From assembly GCA_027623235.1 (NCBI GenBank), contig JAQBVJ010000011.1:1-64000 (forward strand): DNA of 64,000 nt. The letters run 5' to 3'. This DNA comes from Planctomycetota bacterium. GTDB lineage: Bacteria > Planctomycetota > Planctomycetia > Planctomycetales > Planctomycetaceae. Shown piece after piece: positions 7,897 through 17,047 of the stretch. Each line of letters starts with the position of its first letter. Position 1 is the first letter of the stretch. The notes beneath the pieces were generated by a model. That model did no database searches and had not been told where the DNA came from. It saw only the letters and a program-made list of their open reading frames with translations. Made by a program: the position numbers and the translations under genes.

Positions 7897-9618
7897 CTAC
7901 GTCGTCGACTGCTCCGAGAGTTCCGCTGGCAATGTGAAAGCTTTTTCGAGCTCGGTCACGAGCAGGTCGATGCGGAACGGTTTAAAGAGGACCGACATGC
8001 AGCCGGCCTGGCGGGCTTTGACCAGTGAGTGAGCCGGGTCGTAGCCGTAGCCGGTCATCAGAATCACCGGCAGGTTGCCGTCAATTTGACGGAGTTGCTC
8101 GAAGACCTCGTAGCCGTTGTGATCGGGCAGGCGGATGTCGGCGATGACTGCGTCGTAGTGGCACGATCGGGCGAGCAGAAAACACTCCTCGGCATCGTGA
8201 GCGGTCTCGACATGGCAGCCGAAACGGCCGAGCAGTTCGTGAGCGGCCTTGCGGACGTCGTTGTCACTGTCGACGACCAGGACACGCTTGTGCTGCATCT
8301 TCGGTCGAATGTTTGACTCGAGGGAAACGTGGCCGGCCTTCGGGCGAATCGTCTCGCCGACGGCCTGAATGAGAACTTTGATGTCGCGTGTGTGCTTCAG
8401 AATGTCGCGAAGACGATCTCGGACTTCAGGCTCGGCGGTCGTCATGTTTTCCAGGAGCCAGGTCGCGTCCTGCAGGATCTCGTCGACGGGTTCACCGACC
8501 TCGGTGAGAATCAGCTTCGTGCTCTCGCTGGCGGTCGAGCCTTTCTCAACAGCCAGAAGTTCGAGTGTGTTGAGAGCGACGGCGATTTCCCGGGCAAAGA
8601 GTTCCAGAAACTGCAGATCGCTTTCGGAGAATCCCTGTGGCCGCGGACTTTCAACGTTAAACGTACCGAGCACCTCATCGTGCAGCATGAGCGGCACAGT
8701 CAGTGAGCTGCGTGCCTCGGTAGCACCCAGGATGTAAAGCGGATCCGTGGTCGTGTCTTCGCACAGGTAGCTCTTGCCCGTGGCAGCGACGAAACCCGTG
8801 ACGCCGTTTTCCTGGGGCAGGGCGTGCAGCGTGCGGCCCTGGGCGACTTTGTGCATGCCGGCCGACAGCAGGGGATCGAGCCGTTTTGTTTTTCGGTCGA
8901 GCAATCGAATTTCGACCGTGTCGTACTCCAGCAGATCCTGAGTGAAGTGGAGCAGCTTGGATTTCAGCAGCTCGATGCGGTCCTCGACCGTCATCTCAAG
9001 CAACTCCTGCGGCGTCAGATCACCCAGCTCCATGCCGGCCTGGTAGATGGCGTTGAGTTTCTGTTTCTGCAGGACCTCGGTCGACGTGTCGCGCACGACG
9101 ACGATCAGGTAGCGAGGAATGGCGAACTCGTCGGGCGTGCCGTCGAAGACGGGTGTCGCTTCCACATCGAAGTAGGTCTTGTCGCCGACTCGAAGCGTGC
9201 TGCGGGCCGACTCACCCAGACCCAGTGCTGTGTTGAGCGGGCAGAAGTCCGGTCCCAGAATTTCCGCAGTTCCAAAGCAGCCGTAAAAACTCTTCCCGTT
9301 AAGAGACTCGCTCTGTCCCGTGATTTCCTGAAGTCGCCGGTTATACCAGAGGACTTCGCGATTGGAGCCGACCAGGGCCAGACCATCATGAAGCTGCTGC
9401 AGAATGCCGCCCGCCTGAAGCAGAAGGCCCGCGGAGGTCATTTCGCTGCCGCACAAAAAAAGCCCTGAGAATCCGCCAGTCTGCAGAATCTCAAGGCTGT
9501 CTTCGATCGAATCCGGACACACGACATCGCACAGGGACTGCAGTCTCTCGGCAAATTCCCGCGTCTTTTCCGCCTCGCGGCCAAAACACAGAATTCGTGG
9601 TTTCTGCTCAGTCGACAT
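7897..9618 (-). CDS. PAS-GAF-receiver signalling protein
   Basis: 573 residues. The N-terminal 65 residues look like a degenerate receiver (RILCFGREAEKTREFAERL). A PAS domain follows at about 70-185 (ALVGSNREVLWYNRRLQEITG), then a GAF domain at about 205-355 (SSLTVPLMLHDEVLGTFNVES), then a helical stretch with no clear histidine kinase motif, and a C-terminal receiver domain at about 445-560 with the phospho-acceptor in AVIADIRLPDHNGYE and a conserved Lys in VLFKPF. I see no HATPase or HD domain. It is probably a two-component output or adaptor protein. It sits upstream of the pilus genes on the same strand, but 487 bases away, so a link to pilus control is only a guess. Confidence 0.82.
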   Translation of the reverse strand: MSTEQKPRILCFGREAEKTREFAERLQSLCDVVCPDSIEDSLEILQTGGFSGLFLCGSEMTSAGLLLQAGGILQQLHDGLALVGSNREVLWYNRRLQEITGQSESLNGKSFYGCFGTAEILGPDFCPLNTALGLGESARSTLRVGDKTYFDVEATPVFDGTPDEFAIPRYLIVVVRDTSTEVLQKQKLNAIYQAGMELGDLTPQELLEMTVEDRIELLKSKLLHFTQDLLEYDTVEIRLLDRKTKRLDPLLSAGMHKVAQGRTLHALPQENGVTGFVAATGKSYLCEDTTTDPLYILGATEARSSLTVPLMLHDEVLGTFNVESPRPQGFSESDLQFLELFAREIAVALNTLELLAVEKGSTASESTKLILTEVGEPVDEILQDATWLLENMTTAEPEVRDRLRDILKHTRDIKVLIQAVGETIRPKAGHVSLESNIRPKMQHKRVLVVDSDNDVRKAAHELLGRFGCHVETAHDAEECFLLARSCHYDAVIADIRLPDHNGYEVFEQLRQIDGNLPVILMTGYGYDPAHSLVKARQAGCMSVLFKPFRIDLLVTELEKAFTLPAELSEQSTT

Positions 9619-9955
9619 GGGGTCGCTGTCCTGAGGTTGCTGTCTTCTTTCCTCGAAGGTCGTCGTGACACCGGCTGCTGTGAACGGGGCTGATCGGACG
9701 GCGCAGGAAAGTCTAGTTGAAATTATACGAATCGCTTCCGAGTGACAACGGGCTGAAGGTTCGGAAAACCGGCAATTGGTGAAGTCCGATCCCTGTAGAA
9801 GCGTCCTCGGGGTTGTATCGGGAAGTCGATGACACGCTGGTCAGTCATCGACACACGCGGCACAATTCGACCAGTCACTCAGAGAATTCTTCGGCCAATC
9901 ATCCACCTCGCTGCCGGCTGTTCAGCTCGTAGCGGTTCGATCATCAGGCAACTTC
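9619..9955. other. Divergent intergenic region
   Basis: 337 bases between the divergently transcribed regulator gene and the secreted-protein gene. An AT-richer stretch near 9715-9735 (TTGAAATTATACGAATC) is the best candidate for promoter elements, but spacing does not fit a simple -35/-10 pair. No gene seen. Confidence 0.4.
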
Positions 9956-11905
9956 GTGAGAAGACTTAACAGTCGCACAGCGCTGATGAAAGTGAGGCGG
10001 GTATCGTTATCGACGTTTCCTGCGTGCGTCTGTTTCTGGGCGTCGATCGGCCATCTGGCGATCGTGTCAGTGGGGATGGCTCAGGAACGGCCAGGGTCGT
10101 TGTCGCTTCATGGTGTGCTGGTCGACGGTCATGTCGTCGAGGCGCCGCTGGACGGTGAAGGGCGATTGACCGAGGGTCACGCATTGACCGATTTTCGATC
10201 GTTGAAGCACCCTGCACAACCATTCGACTCGGCTGGCTCAGCACCGGTTCGGCTGTTGACACTTGCCACAGGTGAGAGGGTGCCAGTCCGATTATCGGGT
10301 GAGTGGTCCTCAGAATCCCGCGACGTAAATGCCAAAGTTTCGACGCGGGCTCGATTCCTCCTGGCAGGGCAGGATTGCGCGGTGCCGGTCCGGTCAATTG
10401 CCTCGGTGTCCGTCCCGACCGGATCCCGCGATATCGTTTTCGGCGGATCGCCGCTGTCGGACGACTTCTGGACCTTTCGAAAAGGCGACGTGACTCGCGT
10501 TGCCGTTCAAGGCGGAGCCGTCACGGTGCCGGCCAGTGGCTGGCTTCGACGCGACATCGTTCCGACTGGCGGCCCACTCTTCGTTGAGATGTCAGTCGCC
10601 TGGCCAGTCGGTGACAAGGCCTCGCTGGAGTTTCTGTTCGGAAGCTCTTCTGTCGAGTCCAGGACCGCGAACGTCGCAGACTCGCCAGTCGAATCGGGCA
10701 TCCGTCTCAGCCTCGAAGGGGACCGAATCGTCATCAGCCGACTCGGCGCGATTCGAGTTGCGATCGCGACTTCGTCCGTGCTGCGAGCGGACCTTGCAGA
10801 ACATTCGAAACTGCGGCTGACAATCGACAACGGTCTGACCTTGAGTCTGTCAGGTCGCGTGCTGGCCCGCGGATCGCGTTCGCCAGGCACGTTAAGGTCA
10901 ATTGTCGTACGGGCTTCGCCGATGGGCGGAAAGTCGACGGCACCTCACGATGCGACGGCGGAGGAGAGTCCGGTTGCCGTCGCCGCTGCGCGAGCGCCGG
11001 TCGTGCAGAGCTGCCTGATCCAGACTCGATCGGAAGCGCCGGTCGATGAATCGCGGGAGTCGCCATCGGGTGATCAAATCACGGTTGAGACTCACGCGGA
11101 CGACGTGCTCTATGGCGACGCTCTTCGCTTGAATTCTGAGAACGTGCGATTGAAGACGCAGTTTGGAGCGGTCTCACTGAGCTGGCCTGAAGTCCGCCGA
11201 GTTGCGTTGCCTCGTCCTTCTCCTGAAGAAATGCGGCCCGTATCGGGTGATGTCTGTCGTCTCTGGCTCGCATCGGATGCCGCGACGACGTTCTTTGGTG
11301 TTCGGCCGGCGTTCACGCTCACAGGCTCGGTTCAACTGACGGGGTCTGCGGTCAGAGTTCAGCATCCGCTGCTGCGTACCGAATCGACTGGCACTGACGA
11401 CGCCATCACGCTGCCGTGGGCGAGTGTCCACAGAATCGAGCCGCTGTTTCGCGGCGAGTACCGATTGCTCGATTCGGGACCGCGGCACCTGGGGCGTCTG
11501 TTGCAGCGTTCGTTTGCCCGTCCGGTACCGGACGGTACGGCGTGGCCTCTGCACTTTGTTCTGACGGAAGTGCCATCGGGCCGAGCGTTCCTCAGCATGG
11601 ACGCGGCGGAGCTCGAACCGGCCTCCCCGACAACGTTGCGGGCCACACCGGAACTGGCCGAATTGCGACGCGGGTTCCTGACGACGAATGTCCTGCTGAA
11701 CGAGTTCGACGCGGGATCGCTCAACCGGCACTGCGAGTTTCGTTCGCCGATCGACCGTCCCGAACGACTGCGGGTTCCATTGCCTCTCAAGTTTCTGAAG
11801 CAGGGCCTCAACGTGATTCAGTTGCGACAGAACCCAAGCCGCGACGATCCGGAAAGATTCGATGATTGCGAACTGCGACGGATCGCCATCGAATTCGAGC
11901 GTTAG
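9956..11905 (+). CDS. Large secreted protein of unknown function
   Basis: 649 residues with a signal-peptide-like N-terminus (hydrophobic to about residue 42, ending SVGMAQE). I do not recognise the family. The body shows alternating beta-like segments: a short region repeating a DGxVVEAPL theme; a central part (about 155-320) that looks like a jelly-roll or concanavalin-like fold (SGWLRRDIVPTG, LFVEMSVAWP, SLEFLFGSS); and a repeated theme ending in an Arg- and Val-rich strand (LSWPEVRRVALP; LPWASVHRIEPL). GTG start; an in-frame ATG lies ten codons later. It precedes the radical SAM gene by 65 bases on the same strand. Typical of secreted planctomycete proteins, but function unknown. Confidence 0.75.
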   Translation: MRRLNSRTALMKVRRVSLSTFPACVCFWASIGHLAIVSVGMAQERPGSLSLHGVLVDGHVVEAPLDGEGRLTEGHALTDFRSLKHPAQPFDSAGSAPVRLLTLATGERVPVRLSGEWSSESRDVNAKVSTRARFLLAGQDCAVPVRSIASVSVPTGSRDIVFGGSPLSDDFWTFRKGDVTRVAVQGGAVTVPASGWLRRDIVPTGGPLFVEMSVAWPVGDKASLEFLFGSSSVESRTANVADSPVESGIRLSLEGDRIVISRLGAIRVAIATSSVLRADLAEHSKLRLTIDNGLTLSLSGRVLARGSRSPGTLRSIVVRASPMGGKSTAPHDATAEESPVAVAAARAPVVQSCLIQTRSEAPVDESRESPSGDQITVETHADDVLYGDALRLNSENVRLKTQFGAVSLSWPEVRRVALPRPSPEEMRPVSGDVCRLWLASDAATTFFGVRPAFTLTGSVQLTGSAVRVQHPLLRTESTGTDDAITLPWASVHRIEPLFRGEYRLLDSGPRHLGRLLQRSFARPVPDGTAWPLHFVLTEVPSGRAFLSMDAAELEPASPTTLRATPELAELRRGFLTTNVLLNEFDAGSLNRHCEFRSPIDRPERLRVPLPLKFLKQGLNVIQLRQNPSRDDPERFDDCELRRIAIEFER

Positions 11906-11970
11906 CAGGTGACCTGAGCCCCAATCGTGAGAGGCCACTTCCATCGTTTCCCGGCAGAGATTCCTTCCCG

Positions 11971-12945
11971 ATGCCCGACTGGCCAGTCTTTAACGACTCA
12001 GACATCCTCGCCGCGCGCGGGTTGCGAAACGGGACGGACGTGATGCGCCCGTGGGCATTTCTCGTCGAGCCGGAACGGTCGGCTTCCGGTCGGGTCGAGG
12101 ATGTGGCGACGCTCTTTCTCACCAACAGAGAATGTCCGATCCGCTGTCTGATGTGCGATCTCTGGCAGAACACAACGACAGAGCCTGTTTCAACAGGAGC
12201 CATCCCGGCTCAAATTGACTTCGCATTAAGTCAACTGCCACCGGCACGCCACATCAAACTTTACAACAGTGCGAATTTCTTTGACCCGATGTCGATCCCG
12301 GTTGCGGATTACCCGGCGATCGTCGAGCGGGTGCGCGGCTTCGATTCAGTCATCGTCGAGAACCATCCGAAGTTGACGGGTCCTCGCTGCTTGAAGTTCC
12401 GTGATCTGCTGGCCGAGCATGATGTGGAACTGGAAGTGGCCCTCGGTCTGGAGACGATTCATCCGGACGTTCTGCCGCGGCTCAACAAGCAGATGACGGT
12501 CGAAGATTTCGACCGGGCCGCCAGGCTGCTGACGGACGAGGGGATCCGCGTGCGAGCGTTCGTCCTGCTGCGGCCCCCGTTTCTGTCTGACCGGGAAGGC
12601 ATCGAATGGGCCGTGAAGTCGGTGGAGCACGCTTTCCGAGTCGGCGTGTCCGTGTGCTCGATCGTGCCGACTCGGGCCGGCAACGGCATGATGGAACAGC
12701 TTCAGAGAGAAGGACACTTCTCTCCGCCGAGTCTGGCGGCGATGGAGGAGACACTCGCCCGGTGTCTCGAATTGACGATGCCAGAGAGCCACCGCGTATT
12801 TGTTGACCTCTGGGATGCCGTGAAATTCGCGACATGTCTGGAGTGTTCCTCAGTCAGAATTGACCGGCTGAGGCGAATCAATCTGTCGCAGACACACGAG
12901 TCGCTCATTTCGACACCGTGCTGTGGTCCAGAACTGCGTCGTTAA
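11971..12945 (+). CDS. Radical SAM enzyme, TIGR01210/RaSEA-like
   Basis: About 324 residues. The cluster motif CPIRCLMCDLW (CxxxCxxC) binds the SAM-dependent [4Fe-4S] cluster. Other conserved-looking stretches: HIKLYNSANFFDP, VENHPKLTG, EVALGLETIHPDVL, LNKQMTVEDFDRA and VCSIVPTRAGNGMM. These recall the Elp3/MiaB-like group annotated as Fe-S oxidoreductase TIGR01210, whose archaeal members (RaSEA) help make archaeosine in tRNA. Bacterial members are uncharacterised as far as I know. The C-terminus has a CLEC pair and a CCG that could hold another metal site. The frame is open from 11866 inside the previous gene; ATG 11971 is the first sensible start. Confidence 0.8.
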   Translation: MPDWPVFNDSDILAARGLRNGTDVMRPWAFLVEPERSASGRVEDVATLFLTNRECPIRCLMCDLWQNTTTEPVSTGAIPAQIDFALSQLPPARHIKLYNSANFFDPMSIPVADYPAIVERVRGFDSVIVENHPKLTGPRCLKFRDLLAEHDVELEVALGLETIHPDVLPRLNKQMTVEDFDRAARLLTDEGIRVRAFVLLRPPFLSDREGIEWAVKSVEHAFRVGVSVCSIVPTRAGNGMMEQLQREGHFSPPSLAAMEETLARCLELTMPESHRVFVDLWDAVKFATCLECSSVRIDRLRRINLSQTHESLISTPCCGPELRR

Positions 12946-12966
12946 GCGGGAACACCGACTCAACGG

Positions 12967-13467
12967 CTAACCGCCTCGTCTCCCGTTCCCGCCGTTCCCG
13001 TTGTTTCCGGAGCTGACGGCGGAAGTGCCTGTGCTGAGAGCCTGTTCCCGTGACAACGTGCAGCTTTGACGAATCGTGAGGTCCTTTGAGTAAACCGGAG
13101 CGACCCAGGAATTGCGGTTCATGTTGACGGCGACCGTCACGGTGACGCGTTCGGTCGAGCTGTCGATGGTTGCAGGCTCCATTGTGATCGTGGCGTGACG
13201 AATGCTGCCGGCGTCCAGGATCGACAAGGCTTCCTTGTCGACAGAATCCTTGTTCGCACCGGGAAGAATCGCGCGTCGTGCTCCTTCGTAGGCGGCATTA
13301 TCCGCCGTGTTCCGAACCGAATTGAGCCGGGTCATTTCGATCGCGCCGAAGAACAGGAGGAACGCGATCGGCAGTGTGAGTACGAACTCAACCGTGGCGG
13401 CACCGCATCGGCGATCATTGGATGTGTGATCAGTCGAAGCGGGACGGCGGAATGGATTATTGGTCAT
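12967..13467 (-). CDS. TadE-like pseudopilin with Gly/Asn-rich tail
   Basis: 166 residues. NDRRCGAATVEFVLTLPIAFLLFF is the TadE signature: a basic stretch, a Glu soon after the predicted cleavage site, then one membrane helix. It is followed by NTADNAAYEGARRAILPG. The C-terminus ends in a Gly/Asn-rich tail. It is the last of three pilus-type genes read on the minus strand (15164 down to 12967), 24 bases after the VWA gene. It converges with the radical SAM gene across only 21 bases. Confidence 0.8.
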   Translation of the reverse strand: MTNNPFRRPASTDHTSNDRRCGAATVEFVLTLPIAFLLFFGAIEMTRLNSVRNTADNAAYEGARRAILPGANKDSVDKEALSILDAGSIRHATITMEPATIDSSTERVTVTVAVNMNRNSWVAPVYSKDLTIRQSCTLSREQALSTGTSAVSSGNNGNGGNGRRGG

Positions 13468-13491
13468 GGCAGTGGCCTCACAACAGATTGA

Positions 13492-14712
13492 TCAGTTCGT
13501 CAGAACGACCGGAAGGGACCGCGCGAGTTCCTGGAACGTCGCGCGAAGCTCGGTGGCGTTATTCGCATGAAAGTGCTGCCCACCCGTGATCCGGGCAACT
13601 TCCTTCATCGTCTGCTGATCGGACCCCGGCAGAAATGTCACCGTGTGAACGATGATTCCTGCTGCCAGGCAGTCTCGAGCCGCAGCCGACGGCAGACGGC
13701 CCTGGTTCCACTCACCGTCGGTCATCAGGATGATCGTCTTGGTGGCGGAATCGCTCGAGTGCTGGCGGCTTGTCAGATGATCTCTTGCCTCATCGAGCCC
13801 GGCAGACACATTGGTGCCGCCGATCATGAGCTTGCTCGTCAAGCCCCGCATCTTGTTCTCAATGAGGTTGTAATTTGTGTGCAGCTGCGCCTCGAGGGTG
13901 ACCGCACGCCAGACGCGAGGCGTGGCGTACCGGTCGACGACGTCCGAACCCCAGGTGATCAGCGCCACTTTGGGTTTTCGAAAGGCCTGATCGGATTCGT
14001 ACAGGAAGTCCGCCACCGCCGAATTCAGGACCGCCCACCGACTTCCCGTCGGATGCGGCGGTGCCAGATAGTCTTTCAGGAATCCTGTTTTTCTGGGATC
14101 AGCCAGAGGATTATTCGGCGCGTAGCTCCACGTGACGCCGCTCAAGTCGAAGCACATGGAATGGGAGCGGTCGACGCAAAGCGCAACCTCGTTTTCCAGG
14201 TGAGAGGCCGTTGCCGTCTCACTGGGAGAAAACGTCGGATCACCCAGCAGGTGGCTGAAGAACAGTTTGATCGGCTTGTTCTTATGACCTCGCCCGTAGT
14301 GAGCGTTGACACGGACTGCCGTGTAAGGCGTAGCACCCGACTGAAACTTCCATGTCCCGTCGTTCTGAAGCTCCGAACGCCCAAGCTCGATGTCTGCGTC
14401 GTTCAACTTGACGGGATTTCCCGCGACGGGATTCGCTTTTGCAAACTGTTTTGCCGCGCTGACCGCCGATCGGCCGTTCTGAGTGCGGGCGAGCGCCTCA
14501 GCGCCTGCTTTGGCGGCGGCATCCGTCGATGCGCGAAGCTCCGTTCTGATCAGCTGCATCCAGGCGACATCGACAGTGAATGCGGACATCGCCACGAAGA
14601 CGAACATCATGGCAGCCATCAGAATCAGCATCGCTCCGCGACGCTCTCGCAGCGTCAGCCGGATGGCGGAAATGTGCCTGGAAATCTGCTGAATGTTCGG
14701 GAGAGTTCTCAT
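13492..14712 (-). CDS. TadG-like protein with von Willebrand A domain
   Basis: 406 residues. The N-terminal RERRGAMLILMAAMMFVFVAMSAFTVDVAWMQL is the TadG-type membrane helix, shown here only to residue scale, followed by TELRASTDAAAKAGAEAL. A VWA domain occupies about 175-400: metal-site motif DRSHSMCF (DxSxS), then GGTNVSAGLDEAR and IILMTDGEWNQG. TadG proteins of this kind sit in the envelope and may act as adhesive or scaffold parts of the Tad pilus. It lies between two TadE-like genes on the same strand, so this is a second pilus component set apart from the main operon. ATG start. Confidence 0.85.
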   Translation of the reverse strand: MRTLPNIQQISRHISAIRLTLRERRGAMLILMAAMMFVFVAMSAFTVDVAWMQLIRTELRASTDAAAKAGAEALARTQNGRSAVSAAKQFAKANPVAGNPVKLNDADIELGRSELQNDGTWKFQSGATPYTAVRVNAHYGRGHKNKPIKLFFSHLLGDPTFSPSETATASHLENEVALCVDRSHSMCFDLSGVTWSYAPNNPLADPRKTGFLKDYLAPPHPTGSRWAVLNSAVADFLYESDQAFRKPKVALITWGSDVVDRYATPRVWRAVTLEAQLHTNYNLIENKMRGLTSKLMIGGTNVSAGLDEARDHLTSRQHSSDSATKTIILMTDGEWNQGRLPSAAARDCLAAGIIVHTVTFLPGSDQQTMKEVARITGGQHFHANNATELRATFQELARSLPVVLTN

Positions 14713-14735
14713 TGCGGGATGCCTTTCTCTGCTGC

Positions 14736-15164
14736 TTACAGCCGGACCATTCGGACACTGACCGAAAACTTCGCGTCACTTCCGAACCAGGAAGCGCTGT
14801 AAGAGGCGTCTTCCGTATCCATTTCGATTGAAACCGTGACCGGTGTCCCGCGCGGTGTGAGTTTTGTCACCCGTGGTGTGACAATGACGCGAGCGTCTTC
14901 GAGGCCACGTGACGTGAGGACTTCTTCGGCCCTGGCTCTCGCTTGTTCCTCAGTTGAGTTTGTTGCACTCGCGACTCGAGCTGACTCGTAGGCGGCAATT
15001 TTCAGCGACTGTTTCGTGAAGATCGCGTTTGACGCATCGATCATGCCCATCACGAGTGTCGCGGCAACCGGCAGGCAGACGGCAAGCTCGACCGTGGCCA
15101 CGCCGATGCGATGCCTCAGCGACTGCCGGAAGTGAATTTCCTTATCGTTTCTGAATGCTCTCAT
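14736..15164 (-). CDS. TadE-like pseudopilin
   Basis: 142 residues. HRIGVATVELAVCLPVAATLVMG gives the pilin-like segment with Glu just inside the helix, then IFTKQSLKIAAYESARVAS, as in the TadE family. The remainder is a small beta-rich extracytoplasmic domain. It is the first gene of the three-gene set TadE, VWA-TadG, TadE. Prepilin processing would need the TadV-like peptidase encoded at 6834-7409. Confidence 0.8.
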   Translation of the reverse strand: MRAFRNDKEIHFRQSLRHRIGVATVELAVCLPVAATLVMGMIDASNAIFTKQSLKIAAYESARVASATNSTEEQARARAEEVLTSRGLEDARVIVTPRVTKLTPRGTPVTVSIEMDTEDASYSASWFGSDAKFSVSVRMVRL

Positions 15165-15497
15165 GCAGTCCTCCCTTCATCGCAGGTGTCGGTCGTCCGG
15201 TCTCCTCCAGAGGGAGGATGTCGTATGGACAATTTGTCAACTCAACAATAGGTCGAGGATCAAGAGGCAAGTCCAAACCGGAGCGGTCTCAGCAAGAAGT
15301 GCGTGCGCGAAAAATCACTCGTTACGATCTGTCACCAAAGCGACTCGAACAGGGAGGGACATGCCTGACATTGCCGTCTCAAGTGAGGCAAATGCCGCAA
15401 GTGTCTGACGTGACAGAGTCGCCATTTGCGAGACGCGGGAGGGGCTTACCGCACAGCGAGGTGTCACCGTCGAGGTGTCACCTTCGACGAATCGGCG
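15165..15497. other. Leader region of the second TadE/G set
   Basis: 333 bases upstream of the three-gene pilus set, ending at the uxaE terminator, so it should carry their promoter. It contains a tandem pair of 14-bp units CGAGGTGTCACC(G/T)T at 15457-15470 and 15471-15484, which could be an operator-like site. No gene seen. Confidence 0.45.
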
Positions 15498-15537
15498 CAA
15501 AGAAAAACGATGCCCCTTTGTGGCGCGAGGCATCGTT
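15498..15537 (-). terminator. Rho-independent terminator after uxaE
   Basis: Perfect 9-bp stem AACGATGCC (15506-15514) with GGCATCGTT (15529-15537), loop of 14 bases, followed on the minus strand by TTTTTCTTTG. It lies 20 bases beyond the stop of the uxaE-like gene and separates it from the pilus-type genes downstream. Confidence 0.85.
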
Positions 15538-15557
15538 GTCGTGGTGAAATTGTGAAA

Positions 15558-16847
15558 TCAAGAGGCCGCTTCCATGCCTCTGACCAGTGGCCGAAGATGC
15601 CGCTCGAAGTGGTCGGCGAGGACTTCGGTGAACGTGTCGATGTGAGTCTCGACGACGCTTCGCACCAGCGGGCCGAACTTCTCGTGAGTCAGCACCGAGC
15701 CGAACGTGCAGTGCAGGATCTGCCGGCCGGGTTTTGTGAAACCTTTGCCCTCGGGAACCTCGCTCCAGAATTCCAGGTACTCGCGTTCGAGTTCCTCGAC
15801 GGAAGCCACGTCGGCCGGTGCCGGTGCCATTTCGTTTGTGGCCGACACGTGGTAGGTCGCCTTGTCTGTCGGGTAACGGTCACGGGCGAAGTCGATGATC
15901 TCGCGGAAGAGCGCCTCGTCGTGTCGGGCGACAACACGGATGGCTTCCAGGTAGCTCGTACCGGCCGTCTTCACGTGGAACATGCCGCCGGTGGCTCGAG
16001 CCAGAGACTCGTACATCGACACTTTGTCGGAGCCGGAGTGCAGACTGAGTTTGTACGGACCGAGTTCTTTCGCCAGCGCCGAATGATCAGCCAGTGAGAC
16101 GTCCAGCGCAGCGAGGTCGCCTTTGAAGTCGACTCCCTTTTCAAAGTCGCCAATGAATCGCGGAGCCAGGCTGACGAGCTTCATGCCGCCTTTGAGGCAC
16201 AGGTCGGCAATGATGTAATGCTCGGCGAGAGTCGTAGGCTGCTCGGTCTCGTCGACGCTCAATTCAATTTCGAAATCGTTGCCGGACTCGGCATGAACCT
16301 TAGCGATGTAGTCAGACATCGCGAGGGCATGGTTGATTGCTCCGCCGTACTTGACCGCCGCGCGAAGGCACGCTTCCTCGGTGAGTTCAATCGTCGTGCC
16401 GGTGCTCAGGCCGACGGACCTGCCTTTGTAATCGGCAAGCCAGTGGATGTCCGATTCCACGGCGGCGAACTTCTCCCGCAGTTGCGCTTCGTCATAGTCG
16501 TCGGCATGAGCATCGACGCCGTCGGATGGGTCGATTGTGAAAAACGTGAAACCGACTGCGGCTGTCACATCGACATCGGCAGGAGTCTTCAGGTGGTCAG
16601 CGTCCGCTCCGATCGGGTCCGTCCAGCCGCTCTTACGAGCCGCGTTCATGGCATCGTCCATCACTTGCTGAGCCGTCCGCTTCGTTCGCGTCATCTCGCG
16701 AATCGACTGCTGCGGGTAGATCGCCCCGATCCCCTTGCCGGCTCGCCGCATGGACTCGACATGACCAGGCGTCGCCAGCCCCATCCGGTCTCCAAAGCCA
16801 AAACTCGCCTGAAGCCCAAGTGTCACACAGCCGCTGGGGTTAGTCAT
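15558..16847 (-). CDS. uxaE: Tagaturonate epimerase-like protein UxaE
   Basis: 429 residues, close to the usual length of the UxaE family (tagaturonate/fructuronate epimerase, formerly a domain of unknown function). Family-like stretches: ASFGFGDRMGLATPGH near the N-terminus, GWTDPIGADADHLKTP, and the metal-site region YKLSLHSGSDKVSMY around residue 270. The enzyme interconverts D-tagaturonate and D-fructuronate in hexuronate breakdown. No other uronate gene is adjacent, so the pathway is inferred from the family only. ATG start; ended by a strong terminator at 15498-15537. Confidence 0.85.
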   Translation of the reverse strand: MTNPSGCVTLGLQASFGFGDRMGLATPGHVESMRRAGKGIGAIYPQQSIREMTRTKRTAQQVMDDAMNAARKSGWTDPIGADADHLKTPADVDVTAAVGFTFFTIDPSDGVDAHADDYDEAQLREKFAAVESDIHWLADYKGRSVGLSTGTTIELTEEACLRAAVKYGGAINHALAMSDYIAKVHAESGNDFEIELSVDETEQPTTLAEHYIIADLCLKGGMKLVSLAPRFIGDFEKGVDFKGDLAALDVSLADHSALAKELGPYKLSLHSGSDKVSMYESLARATGGMFHVKTAGTSYLEAIRVVARHDEALFREIIDFARDRYPTDKATYHVSATNEMAPAPADVASVEELEREYLEFWSEVPEGKGFTKPGRQILHCTFGSVLTHEKFGPLVRSVVETHIDTFTEVLADHFERHLRPLVRGMEAAS

Positions 16848-17047
16848 TTCTTCGCTGTTTCTATATTGAATCGTGAAGGGATGGTGATCGGGAAGGGAGG
16901 TTAAACGATGCGGCGTGTGTTGGCATCTGAGGGCAGGGATCTTATGGATTCGGTCCTTGAGGATGTTTCCCAGAGCAAACTTTCTTTTGAAACACTGGGG
17001 CCGACATGGTTGAGTTCTCCAAAGCTGAGTTGAAGTGAGTCGCCTGG

